64,000 nucleotides of DNA from Liopterus haemorrhoidalis (GCA_963971575.1 OZ020611.1:183286535-183350534); one strand, 5' to 3'; positions 34,920 to 46,731 are shown, counted from the stretch's first letter. The notes: generated by a model not told the origin, from the letters alone. Made by a program: numbers and translations.

Positions 34920-36434
34920 CAGTATTGGCCATAAAGATAGCAATTTTTGATAATCCTATTTTATTTTTATTCTATTCAATATTTTTAAAATTAAAAAAAT
35001 GTAATTCTTACCTTTACAATCCTCTACATATATTATAGTAAAAAATTTAATTTTAATAGTAAATTCTATTTTTTTTTTATAGTATTTATTACTACTCTTA
35101 AAAAAATCTTTTTTTTATTAATTAAGAAAATGAATTATTATTAACAGATCATTTTTAATATTTTTTATAGTAACCACCAGTATTTATAACTTCCCGACAT
35201 CTTTTCGCCATTGATTCTAATAATTTCGTGATCATTTCATTATCAATATAAGACCAGGCACCCTGCAAAGCTTTAAACAATTCTTCAATATTTGAATGTG
35301 TTTTGTTTCTAATCTTTCTGTTGACAATCTCCCAAAGGTTTTTTATTGGATTTAAATCGAGTGACTGTGACGACCAAGTCACATTTTTTACCAACTTCGA
35401 AGAATGTTTTGTGTCATTATCATGCTGAAAAATATGTTCTAAAGGCATGAACTCATCAGAATAAGGTTTCATAACATTTTGAAGGATGTCTATATATTTA
35501 AATCGATCCATTATTTCTTCAATGTGGTATAGAGGACCCATACCATATCCCGAGAAACAGCCCCATACCATCACACCGCCTCCGCCATGTTTAACTGTTG
35601 GCAAGGTGTATTTTTGAACAAATCTTTTATTAGCAGGCCTCCTAACGTAACTTACACCATCACTTTTAAACAAATTGAACTTAGATTCATCACTAAAAAT
35701 AACTTTTTTCCATTGATCCACAGTCCAGTCAATATGATTTTTAGCAAATTTTAATCGGGCCTTCACATTCTTTTTGGATAGAAGTGGTTTTTTAGCACGA
35801 AGGCGACTAAAAAGATCCTCACTAACTAATCTTCTGCGAATAGTTCTTGTTGAGATGTTTTCTTGATCCATTTGTGGCAAAAGGCCCAAAAATTTTCTCC
35901 GATGACAGAAAGGAGTTAGTAGTAGATAAACAAATAATTTTTTTATCAGTTCGTTTTGTAGTTTTTCGTGTCCGTCCTGGAATTTTTGAAACTTCAAACG
36001 TACCTTCTTCTCAAAATCGTTTTATAATTCGCGACACAGTAGATTTATGAACATTTAAATTTTGTGAAATCACATTTTGCAGCAGCCCGTCTTTAAAACC
36101 AGAAATTATGAAGTTTCTAATTTCACTTGAAACAGTTTTACTACCACCCATGATTGACAAATATATACTGAAATATTACTTGTGCACAACATATTATTTA
36201 TGGATAAAATCTGCATATAACAAGAAAATTCAAGTAGTTGCAATATTTTTGTCCAAGCAAAAATGAAGAAATAATTTATTATTAATCTGTAAGTCAGATT
36301 ATTTGATTATTGATTGATGTAACAAACAAAATATGATTAAATTATAGAATTAAGAGTATTTATTTTCCAATATTATTATTAAAATTTGAAAAATTGAAAG
36401 ATGTTAAAAATTGCAATCTTTATGGCCAATACTG
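34920..36434 (-). mobile_element. Complete-ended Tc1 element, 1515 bp
   Basis: The terminal repeats begin CAGTATTGGCCATAAAGAT at both ends and match at 28 of 29 bases. TA occurs immediately outside (34918-34919 and 36435-36436), the standard Tc1 target duplication. The single transposase gene is on the minus strand (35155-36151). Length and layout are normal for an autonomous Tc1, but the gene is disabled. Confidence 0.95.
35155..36151 (-). pseudogene. Tc1 transposase, disabled
   Basis: The ATG at 36151 starts a normal Tc1 N-terminus (MGGSKTVSSEIR, helix-turn-helix with STVSRIIKRF). Codon 47 is TGA (36011-36013). A frameshift near 35890-35920 moves the reading frame into the 280-codon ORF ending at 35155. 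Catalytic blocks are present: VIFSDESKFNLF (first Asp), FQHDND (second Asp), then SLDLNPIKNLW. In the DD34E family the third catalytic residue is the E of NPIEN; here it is K (AAA for GAA). The second and third positions are only 25 residues apart instead of 34, implying a 27-base in-frame deletion. The GGGGVMVWGCFS block between the first two is intact. The enzyme would have excised the element and inserted it at TA. Four independent lesions rule out activity. Confidence 0.93.
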
Positions 36435-36436
36435 TA

Positions 36437-37204
36437 TATCAACGATCCAGTATTTTTTCTTAATGGAAACCAAATGGCATTACACTTACAAATATAATAG
36501 TTACTATGGGTACAAAATTATTTAGTTTATATGTGATCAGAGTGTGTCTTGTGGATTGGTATAGGACCAGAGCCTCTGGCAGGTCTCTGCCGGTCGCTCG
36601 GATAGATTCATGAACCGAATCACATATCACGTAGCTTGGATCCAGTTTTAGGTTAAAACTAAACATAAATCTATATTATATCGGAGCTGGGATCCAATTA
36701 GATGGAGTTTTGTTGGGCTCGGCTGTGTTTGGTGACAACAGCAAGAGCAAGCAGTCTCTGTTGTCACAGAACTAGTTTAGTTGTCGTGAAGGCTTGAGTT
36801 ATTCCTAACCACCGCCACCCTACCTTGCCTTATCTATCTACTACACTGCATTACCCTACCTGGGAAAATTTTACCATCCGTCTTTATAGGCATCATACCC
36901 GTCTAACAGCCATTTTATCATTTTAATATAGATGACGGACAGCTCTCATAGCCAGGACAAATGACAATCGTTTTCTACCACCATCATATAAGGGCCGAAA
37001 TATCCACCTCCTAAAAATGTGACTAAAGTATATTAGCTACATAAATATTCTTTTAGAATATCCACCTCTTAATAAATTGTACGGGCCTAATAACCACACT
37101 TATTAGCTACATTAGTTATTAATTTATTAGGTAATTAAAGTTGCTAATAAGTTGGTCTATAAATATACCTATGTATATAGTTAATACTTGGTGTTGATTA
37201 TTAA
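36437..37204. other. Partly GC-balanced intergenic DNA
   Basis: 36540-36900 is less AT-rich and has no transposon similarity that I recognise. No ORF of interest. Candidate conserved noncoding DNA. Confidence 0.3.
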
Positions 37205-37299
37205 TTTGAATTAAAAAATAATCAACTGTGGCCACTACAGAACCGATCGTCAACATAAAGTAGTAGCTAAATACTGTCTAAGAGAAATATTATTATAGG

Positions 37300-37547
37300 T
37301 AGGGACCATCCGTCCCGGTTTTCCGGGATTGTCCCGGTTTTAGGTCAATTGTCCCGGTGTCCCGAAAAATGTTCTCGAAACGCCCGTTTGTCCGGGTTTT
37401 TGAGGTGAGGACTCCTTTTGCTCTTCACTTTAAATTTGGGGAGGTGAGGACTTTTTTTTTTGCTCTTCACTTGGATCTGGGAGGAAACAAAGACCTACTT
37501 TTTTTTCCTGTGTCCCGGTTTCCCTTCACTGAAATCTGGTCACCCTA
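37300..37547. mobile_element. 248-bp hAT-type element, exact 8-bp TSD
   Basis: Begins TAGGGACCATCC and ends with the reverse complement of TAGGGTGACCAG. ATTATAGG is repeated exactly at 37292-37299 and 37548-37555. The interior contains GTCCCGG repeats and a copy of the GAGGTGAGGAC / GCTCTTCACTTGGATCTGG motif (37400-37480) seen in other hAT elements here. Confidence 0.92.
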
Positions 37548-37580
37548 ATTATAGGAAAAGATAATAACGTGTTATATTAC

Positions 37581-37884
37581 TAATATCTTTGAAATTATTT
37601 TGCAATGGTCCAATATTAATGCAGACACCTTTATTTTGGACGTTTGCCATTGCTGATAGTACTAGGCTAGAATAGTACAATATAATGAGTATTAGTATCA
37701 AAAAAGATATAATACTTCAAGAGTAATATAAAAAATATATTTTTTATATTTTATAATGTAAAAAATATATTTTTTATATTACTCTTGAAGTATTATATCT
37801 TTTTTGATACTAATACTCATTATATTGTACTATTCTAGCCTAGTACTATCAGCAATGGCAAACGTCCAAAATAAAGGTGTCTGC
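37581..37884. mobile_element. 304-bp palindromic insertion, exact 14-bp TSD
   Basis: ACGTGTTATATTAC flanks both sides (37567-37580 and 37885-37898), and the target is continuous in the neighbouring family 1 unit. From about 37620 the insert is a near-perfect palindrome: arms of about 125 bp including GACACCTTTATTTTGGACGT and TACTCTTGAAGTATTATATC meet at about 37752. The first 40 bp are outside the palindrome. One arm is shared with 17974-18190. The duplication length suggests target-primed insertion rather than a DNA transposase. Confidence 0.85.
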
Positions 37885-38395
37885 ACGTGTTATATTACGT
37901 TATCAATTTCATAATGTGTATTTCTAGCTTACTGTAATCATGGAAACATACCTACATATATGAAAAAATCAGCTGTGTCCACCACAGGACCGAACGCCGT
38001 CACAAAGTACTTGTATAAAATACATTCTAGCAGCAGAGTAGTTATTATTGTAAAAGATAATAAAGTATTATATTACGTTGACAATTTATGTGTATTTATA
38101 ATTTACGATAACCATGGAAACGTATCTGCATACAAAAAAATAAATGTCTCAAATAAAAGTTGTTAGTTATTGCTTTTATAACAACTTTTATTAAATAAAT
38201 TTTTTCGAAATATTTCTCTGTTGTGATTGTGAAATATTCGCAAAAATTTTAAAACAGACACGAGTAAACTCCCATTTCTAGTTAACCGATTTTTACCAAA
38301 AGTTGATCAACTCGTGCCATTGATGTCAAAAGCTTAAAAATGAAATTTCATAAAAATCCTTTCAGCCGAATTTGTTCTGCACGTGTACACAGACC

Positions 38396-38426
<31 letters not shown>

Positions 38427-38954
38427 CGACAAACATCATGCTAAAAATAGTCAAAACGTTATGTAGGGACCTCGATTCATAGAGATCCATCGAAATCTCG
38501 AAATGTCAAAATCGGTATGATCACAATACCTTCCTTATATATGTTGGCGGTCGGTAAAAATAGAAAAAATATGACAAAAAGTTAGAAAAATTTATTAATG
38601 GCCAGTTGCTAAAGAATGAGTGAAGTGTTTTAATTCGAATTATGCCTAACTCGAGTCAAAACAATATACAGAACCATGTATTTATAACTTAAGTTAGGCA
38701 TAACTTGAAATAAAACATTTAATTCGTTCCGTAGCAATCGGCCATCAGTCCTATCAAAAATGTCTGAATTAAAAGTTGTTTTTTTTTTATTCAAAGGAAT
38801 GGCCTTAGTTTCGGGACTATTAGCCAATTTAAAAGTTGTAAGTCTGGAGCAACTGTTTGTATAGGAACTTTTATTATAGAAATGTTTTCGAAATATTTCA
38901 TCTCTGTTGTGAAAAATTTGTGAAACACATATAAGTGACATAACTACCACTATC

Positions 38955-39178
38955 CAGAGCCGTAGCAATGTTTATGGCGCCCTTGGCAAATTAAGTAAAT
39001 TGATAAAATTTACCTCCTCAAATTTAAGTGTTGAGCAAAAAAAGGTCCTCATTTCCCAAATCCAAGTGATGAGCAAAAAAAGGTCCTCACTTTCCAAATC
39101 CAAGCAATGAGCAAAAAAAGGGTCCTCACTTCCCAAATTCTAGCGATGAACAAAAAAAAAAGGATTTCACTTGCCACT
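38955..39178. mobile_element. hAT end with tandem 45-bp minisatellite
   Basis: CAGAGCCGTAGCAATG at 38955 is a hAT-type left end related to that at 51477. It is followed by four tandem units of about 40-47 bp (39030-39178), each with GAGCAAAAAAAGGTCCTCA and a CCAAATCCAAGTGAT-like part. The right terminus is absent, and a LINE fragment begins about 50 bp later. Confidence 0.65.
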
Positions 39179-39224
39179 GCTTTTAATTTAACCCTATATA
39201 CACAATGACGCCCCTTATCGAGTC

Positions 39225-40310
39225 CAAGGAGGAATCTGCTAAATTTAAAAGGGATAGTGAAGAGTATCCTCATGTACGGAGTAGAGATCTGGGGATGGAA
39301 AGAATGGGAGATAGTAGAAAGGGTACAAGAGGGATACATGAGATGGATTATGGGATTAGACAGAACGACACCAGGATATATAGTGAGAGAGGAAATCAAG
39401 AGGGAAAAGCTGAGAGTGGGAGCCGGGGCGAAGGCGGCGAAGTATGAAGAGAAAATCAGAAGGGACGAAAGAAGGAAAATATTAAGAGAATGCTGGGAAG
39501 AAAGAATGAAGGAAGAACAAAAGGGTAAACTGTCGGAATGGGGAGAAACAAGGAAAGAGTACTATTGGAGATGTGGGATGGACATAAGGGAAGCTGAGCG
39601 AAAGAGAAATTGAGGAAGAAACATAGGAGAAGAATTGAGGAGGAGAGACAAGGAGGTACAGGAACAGGAAAGAACAGTAAGAATAGACAATTCAAAGAAT
39701 GTGAAAAGGTATAGAGAGATAAGGACGGTAGGAATACCTAAATATTTGAAAGGGAGGAGAGGAAAGGCAGGGGGCAGAGTTAGAAGGATTGCCAGATTAA
39801 GATGCGGAAATGAAGAACGGAGTAATAGGTATTGGACAAAACCAGAGGATAGGCTATGCAGAATGTGTAGGGAGGAGGAAGAATCCTTGGAACACCTAAC
39901 AAAAAGATGTGGAAAGATGACAAAATGGGAGGGTGAGATAAAGGAGCAATTGAGTGAAGAAGGAAAGGGAGAAAGGTGGGTGAGAGTACTCGCGGAAAGA
40001 AGGAAGGAATGCGGAGAGGTAAGACAGAACTGAGAACAGGAAGGAAGAGAGAGGCAAAGGAGGAGGAAAAAAAAGAGGGAAGAGAAGCGAAGAAAGAGAG
40101 GAAGAACAACTGGAGTCAAGAGGGAAGCAGACCGGAGACGGAAGCCGAAAAGAGAATAGGAAGAAAGAGAGGAACACCGGAGGAAGAATGTAGAAGAAGA
40201 AAGAAAGTCATAAAATGTATTACATTATTATTTTATTATTATTATGATATTTTTTCAATGTACTGTTTAAAACCCTAAACGCCGCAAGGCCTAGGGTAAA
40301 TAAAGAATTA
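39225..40310 (+). pseudogene. LINE ORF2 C-terminus with zinc knuckle and 3' UTR
   Basis: The plus-strand frame 39257-39613 reads ILMYGVEIWGWKEWE, VERVQEGYMRWIMGLDRTTPGYIVREE, the RT thumb region of a non-LTR family widespread in insects. After a frame break the next frame (39635-40033) is very basic and ends with a CX2CX8HX4C knuckle (CRMC...EHLTKRC). A purine-rich 3' part and the tail GCCGCAAGGCCTAGGGTAAA then AATTATATATATC end at about 40310. The 5' four-fifths of the element is missing. The strongly purine-biased strand explains the many pyrimidine-rich open frames on the other strand. Confidence 0.82.
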
Positions 40311-40340
40311 TATATATCTAAATTAATACTACAAGAAAAT

Positions 40341-40900
40341 ATGGTTTCTAAATTTTTAGCAATTTCGAATCAATTTTTGGGCATGTACAAACATAATCCA
40401 AGTGGGTTTTTACGGCGTTTCAGATCCGTTGATGAAACATGGATCCATTACTTCAGAAATGAAACAACATTCTTAACAGTGGGTTTCTTCTGGAAAACGT
40501 GCTCTAAAGGCAAAAGGGTTCCCTTGACCGCAAAAGTCATAGCCACAATTTCCTGGGATTAACAAGACATAATCTTTATCGGCTATCTGGAAAGGCGAAA
40601 AACGATCACAGGATAATATTATGCTGCTTTATTTGATAGATTACGCGCTGAATGGATAAAAAAGCGGTCCCATTTCTCGAAGAAAAAAGTTCCACCATGA
40701 GTGCATTACTCGTCCGCAATTTCAACCGCCAAATTCATCAAACTGGGCTATGAACTACGCCCTCATCCACCCTATTCTTCAGATTTGGCTCCCTGCGACT
40801 TTTTTTCCAAACATGAGGAAATGGCTCGATGGTAAAAGATTCACATCGAACGAGGAGATTATCGCTGAAACATATCAAAATCCCTTTTTTGAAAAATAAA
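40341..40900 (+). pseudogene. Mariner transposase core relic
   Basis: Plus-strand frames carry RSVDETWIHYF (first catalytic Asp), a WKTCSKGKRVPLTAKVIATISWD block, IIFIGYLERRKTITG, then after stops a LGYELRPHPPYSSDLAPCDFF block with the third catalytic position, and GKRFTSNEEIIAETYQ. This is the mariner (DD34D) catalytic domain in order. The second Asp block is degraded, there are several stops and frameshifts, and neither inverted terminal repeat is present. Dead fragment. Confidence 0.85.
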
Positions 40901-41643
40901 ATATTTCCATATAAATGTATATAATTAATAAGAGAAAATTACAACATGACATCCTAGTGTAATAAGTAATTGCAACATGAAAAATGTAAGCAAATTATAA
41001 ATACCTCTCCACTATCCACTATCATGTAGTTTGTAGTGTAAAAAAGGTTCACCTGAGCTCGCTAGCATTGATACATCTCGGATAACCGAGTCTAGACTTT
41101 TTCACTGACAGTGTAAGACAGAGCTCATTATTAAATGTTCATTGCTCAGAATATAAACTAAAAGACATAGTGAAAACCAAACAAAGGGTTTAGTATCCAT
41201 ACCCGCTATAAATTAACATTGATTAGGATTTCAGTGATAATCTGATCGAGTAGAGGACTTGACTTCACTCATAAATAATCTCCACAACATTTCTTTACCT
41301 GAATTAAGAGATTTGTTTTTTTTTAACTTTTAGTTATCTAGAAACTTTCCAGATTTTTATGAACTCATATTTTATGGGGTATAGAAATGACATTTTACAA
41401 CGATGGTATTTTTGAAGACACAAATCAGTTTTGTCTTTAATTAACGTCGCCATATAGACTAAAGGTTTGTTTAGAAAGGTTTCCAAAGCAGATGGACATT
41501 ATTTTAAAAATAAAAGAGAACTAAAAACAAAAAATCATGTGACTAATATATGGAGTTCAGTAACAATTAAATACAATGGAAATACGAGTACGTTATTAAT
41601 TTCTGCAAAAATTGGGTAATATTATTTTGAAAATAACATGAGT
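40901..41643. other. AT-rich intergenic stretch
   Basis: Nothing recognised. It ends at a hAT-like terminus CAGGCGCATACCCAGT (41644) followed by a 13-G run (41665-41677); the matching right end was not found. Confidence 0.35.
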
Positions 41644-42197
41644 CAGGCGCATACCCAGTAATTTGGGGGGGGGGGGGATATTAATTGTTTTAAAAGTGTA
41701 TGAATCAGGAAATTACTCGGTAACTTCTGGCCAAAAGAAATTTATTTTTCAAAATGCAAATGTTGACCTAAAAAAAGGTCCTCACCTTCAAAATATAAGT
41801 GACAACCAGACAGTCAAACCCAAATTTGGATCGTACCGGTTAACGGTTACGTACCAAGTAAATATTTATCCTTACAGTTTTGGTTTCGGTTCGTCTTAAA
41901 ATTCCGGTTAAGTTCCGGTTCGGTTCCGGTTCGAATAACAAGTTAAATCGAGTCTAACATCATTTAATTGCCGGTATAAATTTTGATTTAATTTTATTTA
42001 CCAAATTCCCTTCTTATTCATGTTTTTCAATTATAAAATTAAAAATACAAAACAAATAACTAAAAACTTATTCTTTTACTGTCAAAAACGAAAACAAAAT
42101 ACAATTTAGGAACATAGAAATGAAAATACAAAGACATTGTAAATAAAATAAAATTCTAACAAATTAGAAGGAAATTACAAAAATAATTAATAAGACA

Positions 42198-42457
42198 CAG
42201 GGCCGGATTAAGGGGGTGTCAGGATAGTTAGTTGTCTGGGGCGCTAGATGCAAGGAGTGCTGAAAATTTTGGTTGAAAAATTGTTTTTAGCTCAACAAAT
42301 ATTTTTGACAGCAATGAACAACTTAATTTTCAGCGCCCCTAAACATTTGGGTTCAGCTGGCTTGTAACTTCAATTTAATTTTTGCGTAATTATGTACATC
42401 TGGGGGCGCCATATAAAGAGTCCGCCCGGGTCGTGGGAATATTTTAGTCCGACCCTG
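42198..42457. mobile_element. 260-bp hAT-type MITE (nested)
   Basis: The ends CAGGGCCGGATTAAG and, in reverse complement, CAGGGTCGGACTAAA match at 12 of 15. The flanks ATAAGACA and ATTACAGA agree at 5 of 8, so it is an older insertion. Noncoding; GGCGC-rich interior. Confidence 0.65.
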
Positions 42458-42960
42458 ATTACAGACAGTTCATATAGGTAATCACAATTATAGAGACGAA
42501 AAACGTTAATAAATAATAATAAATAACATGAACTTTTCTCTTACAAGAATAATAAAAGTAAAATCGCAACATTATAAAGATTTTTCTTACAAAAAAAAAA
42601 AATAATAATAATAATCACAGTTCATTCAGTTGAAAAAAAAAATATTTGAAATTTGAAATGAAAATAAAATTAAAAATCCATGTTTAATCGACAAATTAAT
42701 ATGTTCTTCAAATATGTTTCTGATAGATTCATTCTTTCATCAGTCAATATAAGTTTTAGTTGTAAGAAAGCGATTAATTAATTAATTTAATGAAGAAAAA
42801 ATAAACCGAAATTAACCGTTATTAACATTTCGTCCCGGTTTCAGTTTTTGGTTTTTAAATTGAGCAATTTTACGTTCCAGTTACGGTTCAGGTTCTGTTA
42901 AAAATTCCGGTTAGTTTCGGTTTTCGGTTTTCGGTTCGGTTCCGGTTCAACTCTCTAGTG

Positions 42961-43273
42961 CAGCGATCGGGGAACCCTGGGTAAATTACCCCAAATGGGG
43001 TAAAAATTAAATTTTTGGGGGTAATAAATTTTTCCAAATTGCTATTTTATAAACGTATTAGTAGCGCACTAACGAAAAGGGCGCTGAGGGGCGAAAGGGC
43101 GCCATTGCGAAGGTGAGTACCTTACCTTTTTTTTTTGCTCGTCATTTTGATTTTGAGAGGTGATGACCTTTTTTTTGTTTTCGCTTGTCACTTTTTTTTA
43201 CAAGCCAATGCGGTAACGTCGGTGTAAAGAAATATATCTTTGGGTAATGGGTACAAATGTTCCCCGACCCCTG
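42961..43273. mobile_element. 313-bp hAT-type element (nested), exact TSD
   Basis: Begins CAGCGATCGGGGAACCC and ends as the reverse complement of CAGGGGTCGGGGAACAT. CTCTAGTG is repeated exactly (42953-42960 and 43274-43281), and the target lies on the right terminus of the older hAT. The interior at 43070-43200 carries the GGGCGC...GAGGTGATGACC/GCTCGTCATTTTGATTTTGAG motif. Confidence 0.92.
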
Positions 43274-43429
43274 CTCTAGTGACAACCTAAAAAAGTCCTC
43301 TTTCGTATATTGACAAAAACACGTTAGAACCACGTGTTTTTGAGCTGTTGAGGAGGGGGGGGCTCAAGTCCGGCTAATTAGGTGTAAAAACTTCATAAAA
43401 TTACTAGCATAATTTTTTACCGCCAGTCA

Positions 43430-43690
43430 CATATTGAGAAGGAGGTATTGTAATCATACCAATTTTGAATTTTCGACATATTTTCAGATAAGCACGAATT
43501 AGACTTTTTGCAACACGAATCAACTGCTTTAAGCGTGATGTCGGTCTATTGGTCTGTCTGTTGGCCTGTGGACACGTGTAGAGCTGATTCGATTAAACGG
43601 GTGTTTAATAAATTTCATATTTAAACTTCGGATGTGAATAGCGCAATTTGATTAACTTTTTGTACAGATCTGAAAAAAATATAATCATAT
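43430..43690 (+). repeat. Interspersed repeat family 1, copy D
   Basis: GGAGGTATTGTAATCATACC, GTGATGTCGGTC, GGACACGTGTAGAGC and TTAAACGGGTGTTTAATAAA in family order; truncated before the tail units. Confidence 0.65.
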
Positions 43691-44740
43691 TTATCTAAAT
43701 TTTGATTTCTGTTAAACTATTCCGGTTCATATCAATGTGTATTACTAAGAAAATTTTCAGAATTTTAGATTAATCCCTCAGGGTTGCAGGCTGTGGGCCA
43801 AAAGTTTTTTAACATATTTTAATTTTGAAAAAAAACGTATTGAAATAAATGAATTTAAAAATCAACGTTCTGATTCTTAATCTAGGCCTTAAGAGCTTTC
43901 TTTTGATACCACACGATAAATTAAAAAATAGTTATTATTTTTTCAGCGACCCCAAAAAAATCAGTATTTTTAGAAAAACTAATCTGATCAAAAATTACTG
44001 ATAAACTTTCCGATTCCGATTTTTTAAGCTTTTTATACCTCTCTGGAAAAGATGGTACAGAATAAGTTTTTTGGCACATTTTTGGTGAAAATCGCATAAA
44101 AATATTTTTTCTCAATTTTTTTTTGTTCATTCATTTACGGATTAAAAGGTTTTATTTTAGACACCTTACTGAAAATTTTAAAAACAAATTTAGTTTTTCG
44201 TTAAACACAAATTTAATCATATTTTTTTTTAAGTGTCAGATGTTTGCTAAGCTGGCGAAAGAACCGTAATTTGCACAATTGTGGGTAAAAATTAAATTCC
44301 TGTTGAGCTATTCCGGTTCCCATAAATGTGCATTATTGATTTTTGATTTCATATTTTTGTTCAACCTCTCTGCGAAATAGATTGGGAAAAAAATTATTTT
44401 TTTTTTACACTGTGTTGGCGAAAATCCTAAGAAATGTTTTTTTTTTTAATAAAAATTAGTTGGTTTATCCACCCATTAATAGATTTCATTTAATACTCCA
44501 CTCGAAATTTAAAAAAATATTTATTTTTTAGTTGAATAAATATTTATATTTTTCCCGCGAAGTGTTGTTTTTTTTATTTCTCGATAGTTTTCCTATATGT
44601 GGGCCAAAAAATTGTAAATGCATGCCATGTTTTAACTTTCTAGGTTCATCCCTTTGGCCACAATTTCTACCGAAAAGACAGAGAGACACAGTGACGTTAT
44701 AAGGGTTTTTTTTTTCATGTGCTCTTATTTAAAAAAAAGA
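43690..44740 (+). repeat. Interspersed repeat family 2, two units
   Basis: The motif GTT(A/G)A(A/G)CTATTCCGGTTC with CATNAATGTGNATTA occurs near 43712 and 44300. The end near 44640-44730 reads TTTGGCCACAATTTCTACCG then GACAGAGAGACA, GACGTTATAAGGGTTTTT. Divergent and noncoding. Colinear copies are at 44880-46060, 47490-48420 and 48725-49540. Confidence 0.65.
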
Positions 44741-45184
44741 TCTACAACGTATTTCGAGAACTACTGGCCGAAAAATTGCTTCATTCACTGATATTCTCTT
44801 ATAAAATAATAATTGTTTTCTAATTTAAGCAACTTCGTAGCTCTTATAGTTCTCAAGATAGCAATAGTAGACACAATAAAGTGAACACCTAGAATATGAA
44901 GAAAAAATTGATGTAAAGTGTGAATATTCACACATTTCAGGATTTCGCAGGTATATAATAAGTGAAGGCGGTATGCTGAGTGTGTAGGACAAATTTTACT
45001 TTGTAGTAATCACGGCAAAATGAACGATATTTTTAAAATAATTTATCGTCTGTTAATCATATAATAAGACTGGTTATTAAATTTACGCTCTAAAAAATTA
45101 AATACAACATTTGTCAAAATATAACTAGAATTTTGACAAAATAATTTCAACATAATAAAAATGCAAAAAAAAAACAGAAAAAAT

Positions 45185-45290
45185 AAAATTCACTCCGTAC
45201 TCGAACTCGAAACCCTTCGTTTCCAGCGCATTGTAGCGTACGACACCAGTGCTCTAACCCATTACGCTATCGCACGCCTTGCATGTGAGA
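45185..45290 (-). mobile_element. tRNA-like sequence (SINE head)
   Basis: On the minus strand GCGTGCGATAGCGTAATGG has A-box form, and TTTCGAGTTCGAGTACGG carries a B box about 55 bases later. A run of T/A follows. It is absent from the inverted partner at 47.5-48.4 kb, so it probably inserted after that duplication. Acceptor-stem pairing is too weak for a working tRNA. Confidence 0.45.
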
Positions 45291-45755
45291 GTCTTACATT
45301 GGTATAACTTTTGTACTTTGTGAACCAAAAACCACAAAAAATGCGTTATTTTCCGAAAACATAATCTGATCAAAAATTCCTGTTGTACTATTTCGGTTCA
45401 CACCAATATACATTACTTAGAATTTTTTTAGATTTTTAGTTTAAACCATCTGGGCTACAGGGTGTGGGACAACATTTTTTTTGCACAATTTTAGCAAAAA
45501 TCGCATCAAAATAATTTGTTTTGCAAAAATAAAAATTTGATCGTTAATGCACGTACTAAGGGCTTTCATTTGATACCCTACTCAAAATTTAAAAAAAATA
45601 TTTTCGTTTTCGATGAGCACATATGTGTTTATATTTTTAGGGGGGTATGTTTTTTAGATGTTTTAGTATTTTTCCTATGTGCGGGTCAAAGAGTTGTATA
45701 AGCATGCCAAATTTCCACTCTCTAGGTTTAGCGGTTTGGCTACAATTTTTACCGA

Positions 45756-45998
<243 letters not shown>

Positions 45999-46060
45999 AC
46001 AAAATGACGGTATAAGGGTTTTTTGGTCATACCTACAAAACCCTAAAAACGGTCAACAAT

Positions 46061-46731
46061 TTATAGTCGTTAATAGCTGATGACATACAACACATATTTC
46101 TTGAATGAATTATCTTTGATTATCGTACAAATGTAGATCTGTGAAGATAACGAGATGCAGAGATATTGATTTAAGATGAACACAATGCATATGACAACGT
46201 GACCTAATATAAAACATTGTATTCAATTCATAACATGGGATTGTTTGCGATGACAGCGTCTCATGTACGCAGTCCTTTATTCCGCGGACGCAAATAACCA
46301 AATATCATAAAAGGGGAATTTACATATTATGTCCGGCCGTTGACAGATTTATTTGAATAAGCACAACTCTCATCTGAAGATAGCAGTTATCGTAAACATG
46401 CTTGTATTAAAAATCCTTCATTGTAATGTCGACAACAGAGAAGGAACAGACAGACAGATGTCCGAAACAAATCCGATTGGAAATCTTGGAAACATTTTTA
46501 ACATTTTCTTTCATGCTTTTTTGCATTTGTTGCAAAATATTTGTGCTTCAAATAATTAGTCAATTGACAGATTTGTGTTAACCGGTTTTAGAAAACACAA
46601 AAATATTTCATCTTATCTTAAATTGTCGGTTTATAATTATACATTTTGCATAATTATGTTTATCAAAAACTAACTGAAATCTATTTATTTAACTTCTCTG
46701 TCCTTTCTTCCAAAAAATACTGATTGATATA
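46061..46731. other. Apparently single-copy stretch
   Basis: 46080-46480 is more balanced in composition than its neighbours. No transposon similarity or convincing ORF seen; it forms the unique spacer between the inverted repeat arms. Confidence 0.35.

Larger units (their letters stand above)
37205..38560 (-). repeat. Family 1 copy C with tandem ~175-bp units
   Basis: On the minus strand this carries the GTCTGTCTGTCTGTCCGTCGG block (38395-38430) and ends GGAAGGTATTGTGATCATACC near 38530. The CAACTGTGGCCAC block occurs twice: once at 37220 (unit interrupted by two insertions) and once at 37970. With the insertions removed the first unit is about 173 bp and colinear with the second, so the family has a tandemly repeated tail. 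Confidence 0.7.
41807..43278. mobile_element. hAT-type element hosting two nested hATs
   Basis: The left end CAGACAGTCAAACCC and the right end, in reverse complement TAGAGAGTTGAACCGG, match at 10 of 15. GTGACAAC is repeated exactly at 41799-41806 and 43279-43286. Both subterminal zones are rich in TTCGGTTCCGG repeats. Inside are the elements 42198-42457 and 42961-43273. Without them the element is about 1.2 kb (about 0.9 kb without the first as well) and has no transposase ORF. Confidence 0.75.

Noticed and set aside
39456..40177. Long pyrimidine-strand ORFs (leucine/serine/phenylalanine-rich, up to 185 codons)
   Set aside because: They mirror the purine-rich LINE coding strand in antisense; no independent domain.
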